Positions 27,770 through 36,461 of a stretch of DNA of 64,000 nucleotides are shown piece by piece; positions within the stretch are counted from its first letter, which is position 1, and the number at the start of each line of letters is the position of its first letter. Made by a program: the position numbers and the translations under genes. Origin of the DNA: Bacteroidota bacterium (GTDB lineage Bacteria > Bacteroidota > Bacteroidia > Chitinophagales > Saprospiraceae); assembly GCA_016124585.1 (NCBI GenBank), contig WGNL01000021.1, positions 124,001-188,000 on the forward strand, given 5' to 3'. The notes beneath the pieces are model-generated. The model saw nothing but the letters and a program-made list of their open reading frames with translations. It was not told the origin of the DNA and did no database searches.

Positions 27770-28175
27770 TGTTAGTGATTGTTTTGTGAAAAAATAATGC
27801 TTGTTGATGGCAGATTCCTGGTTAAGGCCAAATTGAGGTGGAGCGCCTAGTTGCTTTTCAAGGTTTATGTCCAAATGCAGTTCGGGACACACGAGTTAAA
27901 ACGAAGGAAGAAAGGTTTTTTAGGGTTGCGATTTTGTTCGCAAAGGCTAATTTAGAGCAGTAAGTCAAAATAGCCGTGCTAAGCTATACGGGATTGCCAT
28001 TTGAAAACAAAGTTGGAAACTTGAAAAAACAATTTCTAAATAATTGGAAGTCAATAGATTAGACTTCTAAGCGACTGCTTACCTTGTCCTTTCGAAAAAT
28101 CAATATCACTAGGAATACAAGGCATTGATTTTGACTACAATACCCCTCAAACCAAATCAACAACCTTTTTTACCA
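27770..28175. other. 406-bp intergenic region between divergent genes
   Basis: AT-rich spacer holding the presumed promoters of the minus-strand beta-helix lipoprotein and the plus-strand gene at 28176. No consensus TAnnTTTG element with correct spacing and no further gene or hairpin was found. Confidence 0.6.
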
Positions 28176-29630
28176 ATGGAAAAAATCAAACTCTACCAGC
28201 TACTATCAGCGCTCACCAGTGAGGACCTGAAGGCTGCCAAGAAATTCCTGGCCTCGCCTTTCCATAATACCGACCCGCTGATGGGACGGTATTTCGACCA
28301 CCTGCGGAAATTCCACCCGACGATGAACGACGACCTGCTAAAAAATGAGGCTGTCTTCAAGCACCTGTTTCCCAAGCAGTATCAATACGATGAGAAAAAA
28401 CTGCGCAACCTCCGCCACAAATTGACCCAATTGTTGGAGTCGTTCCTCGCCCATCATTCCCTCCAAGAAGAACAGGCAATACAAAGCCGATTGCTGGTTG
28501 GGGCATTGGGCAACCGAAACGCATATTCCCTTTTCAAAAAAGAAATCGAGGCGCAAACAGCACTATTGGAAAAAGCGGATAACCGGAGTCTGGATTATTT
28601 CAGGGAAATGGCTTGGCTCCAACATTCGCTTTATTTCCACCCGGAGACTGAATCCTTCGAGAACAACCAAACCCCGTTTTCTGCCATTGACCATTTTGAA
28701 AAGTATTTCAGCTTGTCCTTGCTGTGCTATGCCGCAGAAATGAACGCCAGAAAAAAAATAATAAATGAGGATTGGCAGCCTTGTTTTTTGCCAGAAGCAT
28801 TGAATAAAGCTGCTTTGCAGTTCGCACCAGATAATCGCTTGGTCGAACTGTACCAACAATTGTTGAGTTCAAATGAACAATCCTTGGAAGATTTGAAATC
28901 TGCCCTGGAAAGTTGTGAACCGCTAATGGGCAAATTTGAGTTCGGCATAGCTTGGAAAATGCTGCTCAACAAAGCCATCTCTTTATCGAATAGGGGCAGC
29001 GACAAGACCACCAGTAAAATGCTGCACGGGCTTTATCAAATAGGCATCACCAAAGGCTTATTTTACGATAAAGAAGCCAGGAACGTGATCCGATTTATCA
29101 ATATAGCTCAAGCCGCCACGCTGGCTGGGGAATATGAATGGGCAAGGGCTTTCGTCGAGCAGTACAAAGTAAACCTTGAGGATTCGGAACGGGAAAACAT
29201 AGAACTATTCTGTTTGGCCCACCTTCACTACCACCGGGGCAGGCAATACAACGATTTTAAAGATTTTGCAGTTGCCCTAGATCATTTAGCCAAGATCAAT
29301 CATATCCCTGATTTAATTGAATTTCGGATGCGCATACTGCAATTGCGTGCCATGTACGACAGCCTGTCCATTGGGCCAGATATCCTTCCAACGTTATTGA
29401 GTTATACGAAGAATTTTCAGAGTTATATTTTAAGGAATAATAGCTTAGCAAGTAACAGAATCCAGGCATACCTCAGCTTCATTAAGTTTTTTAAAGTGCT
29501 GACAAAGCTAAAAATGTCAAATCAGACAAGTAATCCAACTTTATCGTCCTTTCAAAAAGAGCTTGAGGGCTCCAAAGAAGTTGCCCTGAAAAGTTGGCTA
29601 ATGGAAAGGGCAAACGAACTTGAAAAATAA
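28176..29630 (+). CDS. All-helical cytoplasmic protein of unknown function
   Basis: 484 residues from the ATG at 28176 (MEKIKLYQLLSALTSEDLKAAKKFLASPFHN). There is no signal or membrane segment. The text is strongly alpha-helical with TPR/HEAT-like spacing. The opening motif (LxxLxxEDLKxxxKFLxSPFHNTDxxxxxYFDHLRKFHP ... LFPKQYQYDEKKLRNLRHKLTQLLESFL) is a recurring N-terminus of hypothetical proteins in Saprospiraceae-like genomes, as I recall it; no function is known to me. It stands alone between divergent and convergent genes and ends in a hairpin. Confidence 0.82.
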   Translation: MEKIKLYQLLSALTSEDLKAAKKFLASPFHNTDPLMGRYFDHLRKFHPTMNDDLLKNEAVFKHLFPKQYQYDEKKLRNLRHKLTQLLESFLAHHSLQEEQAIQSRLLVGALGNRNAYSLFKKEIEAQTALLEKADNRSLDYFREMAWLQHSLYFHPETESFENNQTPFSAIDHFEKYFSLSLLCYAAEMNARKKIINEDWQPCFLPEALNKAALQFAPDNRLVELYQQLLSSNEQSLEDLKSALESCEPLMGKFEFGIAWKMLLNKAISLSNRGSDKTTSKMLHGLYQIGITKGLFYDKEARNVIRFINIAQAATLAGEYEWARAFVEQYKVNLEDSERENIELFCLAHLHYHRGRQYNDFKDFAVALDHLAKINHIPDLIEFRMRILQLRAMYDSLSIGPDILPTLLSYTKNFQSYILRNNSLASNRIQAYLSFIKFFKVLTKLKMSNQTSNPTLSSFQKELEGSKEVALKSWLMERANELEK

Positions 29631-29655
29631 TGGGGAGCAGGGTGGCTCCCCATTA
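29628..29655. terminator. Hairpin overlapping the stop of the 28176 gene
   Basis: TAATGGGGAGC (29628-29638) pairs perfectly with GCTCCCCATTA (29645-29655), loop of 6. No T-run follows. It lies between convergent genes. Confidence 0.55.
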
Positions 29656-29825
29656 GAGGTTGCTTTAATTTTGGGGTTCGAGTAAAAATTAGCCAATTTT
29701 TTGATGAGATGAGACGGAAAATTGGGAGCATAGGGGTACTACGTGACCAATTTTTCAACGAAATATCATCGGGAAAGTGGCAATTTTCGCCGAATGCCAG
29801 AATTTAAACAGCCTCTTGGTCTTTT

Positions 29826-30173
29826 TCAATCCTCTATCACGTCTTCAACCCCAACAAAGTCGCTAAGTTCTGCTCCGCATACAGCCGCAACGTAAAAAGT
29901 GTAGGTACCTGCTGGTAGGGCCCCGAAGGTATGCGAAGTGGTGGCGGTAAAATCGCCACTGCTGGTAAAACTATCTTCCCGACGAGAATACCAGACTTTG
30001 GATTGGGTTGCCGTGGATGAAATGTTCCAGGAAAAAGAAAAAGAATCAGCAGTTTTCCCTGTTTTTTGCACGTTGGTCACGGCGGGGCAATTACAATCCA
30101 TGCTTGCTGTATAGCCCTGAAAACCGAGGGCCAGTGGCAAAAACCTTACGAAAAGAAAATTACATAATTTCAT
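29826..30173 (-). CDS. Small secreted protein with one fibronectin-III-like domain
   Basis: 115 residues from the ATG at 30173 (signal peptide MKLCNFLFVRFLPLALGFQG, cut near YTAS). The rest is a single Fn3 domain: CPAVTNVQKTGKTADSFSFSWN, SKVWYSRREDSF and FGALPAGTYTFYVAAVCG are the usual strands. It ends with an acidic tail. Single-domain exported Fn3 proteins have no assigned role. It is convergent with the helical gene and divergent from the sigma-factor operon. Confidence 0.7.
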   Translation of the reverse strand: MKLCNFLFVRFLPLALGFQGYTASMDCNCPAVTNVQKTGKTADSFSFSWNISSTATQSKVWYSRREDSFTSSGDFTATTSHTFGALPAGTYTFYVAAVCGAELSDFVGVEDVIED

Positions 30174-30373
30174 AGCACAAATAGTTTTGATAATAAAAAA
30201 ATAGAAATGGCCTGCGGTCATCATGTCGCCATGTTGCCGTGCAGGTTTTTCATTGTTGTGGGATTGAATGAAAGCTGGTTTTTAGCTGTCCTGGCTTTTT
30301 GGCCTCCTTCTCCAGTTCATTATCCTGGCGGCAAGGGATGTAAAAGGGCTTTCTTTGAATATTCTTTTCCTGT

Positions 30374-30381
30374 TAGTTTTG
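30374..30381 (+). promoter_or_regulatory. -7 element of the sigma/anti-sigma operon
   Basis: TAGTTTTG fits TAnnTTTG and lies 82 bases upstream of the ATG at 30464. There is no TTG at exactly 19 bases (the nearest is at 16), so the match is partial. Confidence 0.35.
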
Positions 30382-30463
30382 CGAACCACGAAAAGGAGTA
30401 AGCAAGGCGGGATTTTTTTTAAACTTTTTTATTACTCCTTCTCTCGTTGTGTCAAACCAAAGC

Positions 30464-31057
30464 ATGAAGCCTTTAACAGACAAGGAAATTATCCAGGCAA
30501 TCAGGGCAGGTGGCCGAGCACAGGAGGAAGCGTTGCGCCAGCTTTATTCTAATAAGGAATACCGGCGGTTGGCGGAATTTGCAGCCCGCAGTTTTAGCGG
30601 AAATGCACAGGATGTGGAAGATTTGTTGCAGGAGGGACTTTGGATTTTGTTCCAAAAAGTGAAGAAGGGTGAGTTTGAGGAGCGCAGCACTTTGAAGACT
30701 TTTTTTGGTAGCATCGTGAATCATATTGGTCTCAACAAGTATTCAAAGCAGCTGCGGTGTTCGGTAGCAATTGCAGGCCTGACAATTGCTACCGAAGAAG
30801 GGCCTACTGAGGAGGATATGCTCTTGTGGAAAGAAAAAACCGCCCTGTTGGAAAAACCTTTTTCTACAATGAAAGAAAAATGCCAATCCGTGCTGGAATA
30901 CTGGGCATGCGGGTATTCCATGAAAGAGATAGCAGAACTAACGGGATTGAAGGACGAAATGGCTGCCAAGAACAAAAAGAAAAACTGCCTAAAGGCGTTG
31001 AGGGATTGGATGAAAGACCATCCCAAAACTGCAAAATGGTTCAAGGACGGATTATGA
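30464..31057 (+). CDS. ECF-type sigma-70 factor
   Basis: 197 residues from the ATG at 30464. A GTG five codons earlier is possible. Sigma region 2 covers about 20-95 (LRQLYSNKEYRRLAEFAARSFSGNAQDVEDLLQEGLWILFQKV then TLKTFFGSIVNHIGLNKYSK). Region 4 covers about 130-185 (MKEKCQSVLEYWACGYSMKEIAELTGLKDEMAAKNKKKNCLKALRDWM), with the HTH in the GYSMKEIAELTGL part. Its stop overlaps the start of the next gene (ATGA), so the two are translationally coupled. Within Bacteroidota such ECF factors are often paired with a membrane partner, as here. Target genes are unknown; the CHAT gene that follows is a candidate. Confidence 0.92.
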   Translation: MKPLTDKEIIQAIRAGGRAQEEALRQLYSNKEYRRLAEFAARSFSGNAQDVEDLLQEGLWILFQKVKKGEFEERSTLKTFFGSIVNHIGLNKYSKQLRCSVAIAGLTIATEEGPTEEDMLLWKEKTALLEKPFSTMKEKCQSVLEYWACGYSMKEIAELTGLKDEMAAKNKKKNCLKALRDWMKDHPKTAKWFKDGL

Positions 31058-31953
31058 GCGAGTTTAAGTATTCGGAAAGGATAGACGCCTACTTGGAAGG
31101 CAGCATGAGCACTGACGAACGCCAGCGGTTCGAGGCAGACTTGCTTTCCAATGAAGACCTTCAAGCTGAATTTGATGCCAGCCGAGCCGCTCAAAACGCA
31201 GTTGAATTCATGGCCTTCCAAGGAATGTTGAGTCGCATCAAAAAAGAACCGCCCACCAAACCAATTGGCAATTTGGCCAATCTGAATAATAATCGGTTTT
31301 GGTTAGTTTTCGTCTTGATTGGATTGGCAAGCATCGTCCTATTTTGGGTGTTTTTACCTTCTGGAAAAAAAGAAATTGAGCAAGGGCAGCAGGGAGTCCC
31401 AAGCGACAGTACCCATTTGCAGAAGGAGCTTCAGACGCCTGAAATTGACAGCCTTTCATTGAATCCCATTCCTGTTATAACTCCCAAAAAAGAAGTGACA
31501 ACACCTGTACCCAGCCACTCGGAAAAATATATTGCGCTTGCAAAATCGGTCTATGAGTCCGAACCAGTCACTTTTGCAAATATGCGTGGCAGTCAGCCTT
31601 TGCCTAAAAATGACCCTGTTTTTCCTGCCGCCAAATCCTTTGACGATGGCCAATTCGAGCAAGCTTTAAAGTTGGCAAGTGATTTCAATAAAGGGGATGC
31701 GGGCTACCTGCAAGCCCGTGAAATAGCCGCCCATGGCAATTTCAAATTGGGCTATTATGAAAAAGCGGCTGTCATTTTCCAGGAAGTAATCAAAGCGAGC
31801 GGGGATGCTGGCGAACGGTTGGAAGGCTACTTGTTGCTTTCGTGGCTGGCGGCGGGCAAGTCACAGACTGCATCCTACAAGTCGCTGCTGAACAAAATCC
31901 AGAAGGAACCATTTCACCCAGCACATGAAATGGTTGAGAAAATCAAGTTGTAA
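31054..31953 (+). CDS. Membrane anti-sigma-like protein with extracytoplasmic TPR domain
   Basis: 299 residues. The ATG at 31054 overlaps the sigma stop. Residues 1-78 are a short cytoplasmic part typical of anti-sigma proteins (YSERIDAYLEGSMSTDERQRFEADLLSNEDLQAEF) but without the zinc-binding His-Cys set. One membrane helix follows at 82-102 (FWLVFVLIGLASIVLFWVFL). Next come a Pro/Ser/Thr-rich linker (about 105-165) and a TPR-like C-terminus (FDDGQFEQALKLASDF, GYLQAREIAAHGNFKLGYYEKAAVIFQEVI). It probably tethers the sigma factor at the inner membrane and senses a periplasmic signal. The exported TPR-CHAT protease encoded just downstream on the opposite strand is the natural partner to test. 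Confidence 0.83.
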   Translation: MSEFKYSERIDAYLEGSMSTDERQRFEADLLSNEDLQAEFDASRAAQNAVEFMAFQGMLSRIKKEPPTKPIGNLANLNNNRFWLVFVLIGLASIVLFWVFLPSGKKEIEQGQQGVPSDSTHLQKELQTPEIDSLSLNPIPVITPKKEVTTPVPSHSEKYIALAKSVYESEPVTFANMRGSQPLPKNDPVFPAAKSFDDGQFEQALKLASDFNKGDAGYLQAREIAAHGNFKLGYYEKAAVIFQEVIKASGDAGERLEGYLLLSWLAAGKSQTASYKSLLNKIQKEPFHPAHEMVEKIKL

Positions 31954-31978
31954 ACTATTGGAGTCCAAAATTAGGTTG

Positions 31979-34900
31979 TCATTCCACCAAGACGAATCCG
32001 GCCCAATAAAGCGGATCCTCATTTTTAATTGCTATCGCTTTTTGGGCCTTGTTAAAAGCGTCGGGTATCGTCATTTTATCCTTTAGAAAATAAGTGTAAA
32101 AAAGCCCCATCAGGTCGCTTGTCGCTTGGTCGGGCGCTTGCCAAAGGCTCATGATGATGTATTTCACACCTGCCATTTTAAATGCACGTTGCAAGCCAAA
32201 TACGCCTTCGCTGCCTTCGATATCACCGAGACCTGAATCACAGGCAGAGAGTACGACAAGTTCCGTTTCGGCGAGGTCGAGTTGACTGATTTCATACGCT
32301 GTCAGGATACCATCTTCCTTGCCGGACAGGGGCGGGTTGCCTTTCCAGACGTAATTAGCCCCAGCTAAAATCAACCCTGAACGAATCAATGGTTTTTCGC
32401 TGCTAACGAAGGAGGTCGTATGCTCTCCCAATACTTGGTCATTTGCCTCAGATGGTTCAGGGGAGAAGTAACCATGCGTTGCTATATGCAGGATTTTTGG
32501 CGAAGGTCGCTGGCTGCCCAACCTTTTGAAAGCCGTTTCAGATGCTTCAGCACCCATTTTTAAATTAGACTGGTACGAACCAAGTGTCAACAGCCTGTTC
32601 ACCTCTTTTGCTTCCCGTTCCGTACCTGGCAAGTATGGCCAGTCTTCCAGTGGCGAAGTCGAATTCCCCCTGAATGTGAGGTTATTCTCCAGTAATATGG
32701 AATGCTCCATGGCAGCCGTGTCCACGTCGTAAATTATGCCACCGAAAACGGCATCGGTCAAATTTCCTGTATTGTCTGCTACTTTAGGAAGGGCCAACTG
32801 TCGTGTACTTCCAAGGCGGACTAATTGGTACTGGTCAGCCAACCGTTTTCTGAAAGGGGTCGGCACGGAGGAGAAGGATATACGGTGCAGCAAACCGTCG
32901 GGTGAATACCATACTTTGGAAGTGTTTTTCAAATAGACTTCGAGCGGCTGCCAGATAAGGTTGTACAATGTATCGTTTGTATAAAGTTCGCTCCAATTGG
33001 ACTGCTCCTCATTACCGTCCGCATTTAGCAACGCTATAAGTTGCTTTTCTTCAAACAGTGGGATGAAATGAGGAGACTCATTGTCATTTCGAAGTACGAG
33101 TGCAGCATACATAACTGAGTCGGTTTTTGTGGAACGGGTAACTTCAAAATGATAAAACTCAATTGCCACTTCATTTGGCTTGAGGGCAGATTGAACCTGA
33201 TGCCAATCTGTGGACTCTAATGTCTTGCCGAAGCCTGCCACTGTTCGGATAAGCTTTTTTTCTACCTCGTTTGCGCTGCTTTCGAGTGAATCTGTTTTTT
33301 GGGCTGCCAATGGCTTGGAATACTCTAAAGAAAGTTTACGCTGTAAGCTTGTCCATTCAAGGTATGTATCGTGTTCGGATGTATTTCCTTCCATCAAAAT
33401 CTTTCTTAGCAACAAGTTTCTTTCAAGGGAAAGGCCCTTATAATACAGGGCATTGTCATAAACGGCTGCAATTGTTTCTTCGTTTCTTCCCAACCATGCG
33501 GTGGTCACTAAAGCATTCTCTTTGTCAATATGGGTATTTAACATGGCAGCCATTTCCTCGCTATTGAGATAGTTTGCGTTCCGAAGAAAAACCTGCTTGC
33601 GTAATGTGTTGGCTTGTAAGGCATAAGGAGCTGCCTTTTCCATTTCTCCTTTAGCAAGATATAATTCATGTAATCCAAACAGCGCCCATTCATATAGAAT
33701 ATTCTCTTTCCCGAAATATTTTCCCCGAAAATCGAGAACGGTAAGAAAATTCTTTTTTGCTTCTGGATATTGCTGCATTAGAATTTGTAAAAAACCAAGA
33801 TTTAATAAGGTTGTATGGATAAGTTCCATCTTTCCTGCTGATGCTTGGATGGCTTCCTTATATAATTTTTCCGCTTCATCATAGCGTTTTAAATCCACTA
33901 AGGTAAAGGCGAGGTCGTTCAATAAATTAATGGTATTTGGGTTGTTTTTACCGTAAATCTTTTCATAAGTACTTTTTGCTTCTTGCATATAATTTATCGC
34001 CTTGTCATATTGCTTTAGTTCGCCGTATATGCCGCCAAGGTTTCCCAGGTTTCTGGCATATTCCGGCGACAGTTCCCATCCTTCCCATTTTTTGGGGAAT
34101 TGGTTTGAGGCCAGAGCATGGAGCAAGGCCTTTTCCGACTGCCCAATTGAAATATAGTCTATGCTAAGGTTGTTGTGAATATTCGCTAATAACGCTGGAC
34201 TTTCTGTTGATTCAGCAGTTTTGAGCAATTCATTGTCTAACGCTAATGCTTCTTCAAACCTGCCTGATTCACGATAGAGCGTGGCAAGGTTGAGCAAGGC
34301 ACCTGTGTATTGTTCTTGTTCCTTTTCCTTATATGCCGTCTTTAGCTCCAAAAATATCGGCTCAGCATCATCATACCATTTTAGTGACAAATAGATTGCT
34401 GCCAACGTCTGTCTTGCGTTGAGATATTCTTTCGCATTAGTACCTAACAGTTTTTCTCGAATATCCAGACATTCCAGAATATATGGAATTGCCTCTTCTT
34501 GTTTACCCATTACCATATAAACATTTGCCAAACCATATAAGGCAGTGGAATAGGATATATCCTCCTTGCCAGTTGCGAGTTCTTTTAAGTGCAGGGATTC
34601 CTTAAAACCCGCTTCTGCCTTATCGAAAACTCCCGCTTCCTTGTATGCAACGCATAAGTTGTTCAAAGTTTTGGCATAATCAGGATGGCTCTTTCCTAAT
34701 AATTTCCCACGGATACGCAATGCTCCTTCACCTGCGGTAATGCTTTCTTTCAAATCCCCAAGTTGAAGATAAACTCTTGCAAGATGGTGCAAACAATTTG
34801 CATAGGTTGTATTTTCAGAACCTAATTTCTGAGCGGCAATTTCCCTTGCCTGCAAGGCTATCGGTTCGGCATCGGTTAGTTTTCCCGCACGCCAGAGTTG

Positions 34901-35011
34901 AGTGCTTATTGTTAAAAAGCTGTCCACTTGCCTCACGATAGTAGAATCAATGGTTTGTGAAAAACACAAAAATGGCAGACTGAACAAAAACAGCGTCAGG
35001 CATTTTTTCAT
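31979..35011 (-). CDS. Exported TPR-CHAT caspase-like protease
   Basis: 1010 residues from the ATG at 35011; 14 upstream codons are rejected because the signal peptide MKKCLTLFLFSLPFLCFSQ starts there. About ten TPRs cover 40-560 (KLGSENTTYANCLHHLARVYLQLGDLKESI; SYSTALYGLANVYMVMGKQEEAI). The C-terminal CHAT domain (about 730-1010) has the dyad His in HIATHGYF (near 846) and Cys in LVVLSACDSGLG (near 924), followed by GVFGLQRAFKMAGVKYIIMSLWQ. CHAT proteins are clan CD cysteine peptidases. The signal peptide puts this one in the periplasm. It converges on the sigma/anti-sigma operon with a 25-base gap. Confidence 0.93.
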   Translation of the reverse strand: MKKCLTLFLFSLPFLCFSQTIDSTIVRQVDSFLTISTQLWRAGKLTDAEPIALQAREIAAQKLGSENTTYANCLHHLARVYLQLGDLKESITAGEGALRIRGKLLGKSHPDYAKTLNNLCVAYKEAGVFDKAEAGFKESLHLKELATGKEDISYSTALYGLANVYMVMGKQEEAIPYILECLDIREKLLGTNAKEYLNARQTLAAIYLSLKWYDDAEPIFLELKTAYKEKEQEQYTGALLNLATLYRESGRFEEALALDNELLKTAESTESPALLANIHNNLSIDYISIGQSEKALLHALASNQFPKKWEGWELSPEYARNLGNLGGIYGELKQYDKAINYMQEAKSTYEKIYGKNNPNTINLLNDLAFTLVDLKRYDEAEKLYKEAIQASAGKMELIHTTLLNLGFLQILMQQYPEAKKNFLTVLDFRGKYFGKENILYEWALFGLHELYLAKGEMEKAAPYALQANTLRKQVFLRNANYLNSEEMAAMLNTHIDKENALVTTAWLGRNEETIAAVYDNALYYKGLSLERNLLLRKILMEGNTSEHDTYLEWTSLQRKLSLEYSKPLAAQKTDSLESSANEVEKKLIRTVAGFGKTLESTDWHQVQSALKPNEVAIEFYHFEVTRSTKTDSVMYAALVLRNDNESPHFIPLFEEKQLIALLNADGNEEQSNWSELYTNDTLYNLIWQPLEVYLKNTSKVWYSPDGLLHRISFSSVPTPFRKRLADQYQLVRLGSTRQLALPKVADNTGNLTDAVFGGIIYDVDTAAMEHSILLENNLTFRGNSTSPLEDWPYLPGTEREAKEVNRLLTLGSYQSNLKMGAEASETAFKRLGSQRPSPKILHIATHGYFSPEPSEANDQVLGEHTTSFVSSEKPLIRSGLILAGANYVWKGNPPLSGKEDGILTAYEISQLDLAETELVVLSACDSGLGDIEGSEGVFGLQRAFKMAGVKYIIMSLWQAPDQATSDLMGLFYTYFLKDKMTIPDAFNKAQKAIAIKNEDPLYWAGFVLVE

Positions 35012-35050
35012 GACAAGCGATTTTAGTTGTTGAGTAAACGGATTGCAAAA

Positions 35051-35058
35051 CAAAGGTA
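35051..35058 (-). promoter_or_regulatory. -7 element of the TPR-CHAT gene
   Basis: TACCTTTG on the minus strand, 39 bases upstream of the ATG at 35011, fits TAnnTTTG. No TTG at the standard distance, so it could be activated or read by another sigma factor. Confidence 0.4.
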
Positions 35059-35808
35059 ATCCAATGAACTAAAGCCCTTCGTTCGGTCAATATTTATCAA
35101 ATTTGGGATTCAAGTGGAAGGTGATTGACATCGTGCAAAATCGTAGCTCACCCAACGACCACTAAAAAAGGCCGCCCCAAAAGGAACAGCCCTGATTTGA
35201 ATAACATTGTTAATCAAATAAATGACGTTCCAAAGATAGGCAAAAACCATCGTTCCAACCCACTAAAAACGGCATTTTCCGGTCGCTCTGCCCGCTCCCT
35301 TTTCAGCAAAGCCTCCATTCCATTCTGGCAACAATATCGTGCTGCATTTCGCTTGCGCCTCCGCAGGGGGCGGGCGCAGCTTCGTTCCGCAATTCCCCGC
35401 CGCAGCTTTATGGTTTAGCCGCCATTCCGTTCTGGCGATGAAAGTTGTATTGCAGTTCAAGGAGGCTCCGCTTCGCTCTGCCCATGTTATCGCATCCCCG
35501 CCCCAACGCACGGGGCTTTAATGTGCGCCGTTCAGCCCACTTGCGCATCACCAAGCTCCGCTACCGCTCTGCATATCAAAGCTGAATTTGCAGTTTTGTG
35601 AAGCTCCGCAACGTGACGTTCATCGGTATCTGTGGTTTGCTTTGATTTGGCATTTAGGGGGGCTTTTGCGGCGGTTCGCCGGGCTTTCGTTTTGCTTGGT
35701 TTCATTGCTTTCAGGTCAGTTTGTTTTTAAAAATATTTTTACAATCATTTGATTTTCAGTTGTTTATGTCATTTGGTTATCGTATCTTGTAGGAGTTAAT
35801 CAAAATAA
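35059..35808. other. 750-bp apparently non-coding region with degenerate repeats
   Basis: No convincing gene on either strand. It contains degenerate direct repeats: CCATTCCATTCTGGC (about 35316) against CCATTCCGTTCTGGC (about 35422), each followed by a similar TTG/TGC-rich text; and GGCTCCGCTTCGCTCTGC (about 35462) against AGCTCCGCTACCGCTCTGC (about 35553), with a third AGCTCCGC at about 35606. GC is high and stem-forming words are frequent. It leads directly into the SLOG-like gene. A structured RNA, origin of transfer or recombination array would all fit; none can be shown by eye. Confidence 0.5.
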
Positions 35809-36360
35809 ATGACACCACATCCAGTATCCCGCCCATCGTTGGCGCTTTCTTCTTTTTCCTCCTTTGGGGTGGGTGGCAGTCGCCGCCCTTTCCCTTGTTC
35901 TGGTGCCGCCGCTGCTGCTTTTGTCGCTTCGCTGCGGGGTGCTGGCGTTCCGGCTTCCTCGGTGTTCACTTCCTGTGGTGCTGGTGCGCCTTCGCTGGTG
36001 GCTGCCGCTTTCCCCGGTTGCCAGTTCTTTAGCGCCGCTGCTCCCGCTTTTTGTGGCTTGGGCAGCCGTGCCTTTGCAGCCCGTGCCGCTGCCTTGGTTC
36101 GGGCTTTGGCGGCTTCGCCAGCCCCGCTTTGGGTATGCTTTCCGGGTGCGGCTTGCCCGGCTGGGGTAGCTCCCCGCCGTTCCTGGGTTTCTTGTGGTTC
36201 TGGTTCTTGGTCGGAGTGCATCCTTGCCGCTGGGTTCGGTGTTCCTGTGCTGGTGTTCCTTCCCGTTGGCGTCGTCCCTCCTTCGGGGTGGGGCTGTTGG
36301 TCGGCTTTGGGCGGCGGTTGGTGGTTCCTGCCCGCTTTTAATACTCGTATTTTTTTATAA
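35809..36360 (+). CDS. SLOG-like Rossmann-fold protein with adenine-depleted coding strand
   Basis: 183 residues from ATG 35809 (context TTAATCAAAATAAATGAC). The order of motifs recalls DprA/LOG-type SLOG domains: GVGGSRRPFP (GSR loop), SCGAGAPSLVAAAFPG in the place of GGARGVDxxA, RAFAARAAALVRAL, PLWVCFPG, GSGSWSECILAAGFGVPVLVFLP (the usual GSGTW...GVPVVVF end). The family binds nucleotides or nucleic-acid-related ligands. There is no Lys, no Asp and a single Glu. Over 35881-36300 I count about ten A in 420 bases. A-poverty also opens other frames, so coding status rests on the motifs. No partner gene recognised beyond the small unknown at 36462. Confidence 0.6.
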   Translation: MTPHPVSRPSLALSSFSSFGVGGSRRPFPCSGAAAAAFVASLRGAGVPASSVFTSCGAGAPSLVAAAFPGCQFFSAAAPAFCGLGSRAFAARAAALVRALAASPAPLWVCFPGAACPAGVAPRRSWVSCGSGSWSECILAAGFGVPVLVFLPVGVVPPSGWGCWSALGGGWWFLPAFNTRIFL

Positions 36361-36461
36361 TTTGAAGATAAAAAAATGTTTCTAAATACTTGACAATCAG
36401 TTGTTTAATTCAAACATTCTGTTTATCTTTAGGTATTGTTAATCACAAAATAAATGACAAA

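Noticed and set aside
35316-35640. Integron attC-like array
   Set aside because: Some repeats contain AAC/GTT words, but no consistent paired core sites and no integron integrase were found.
35796-36221. 141-codon minus-strand frame rich in Ala, Glu, Lys and Pro
   Set aside because: Low-complexity antisense of the A-poor gene; T-poverty on that strand explains its composition, whereas the plus strand shows ordered SLOG motifs.
35881-36300. Diversity-generating retroelement target (A-directed mutagenesis)
   Set aside because: No reverse transcriptase, no template/variable repeat pair; A-depletion alone does not support it.
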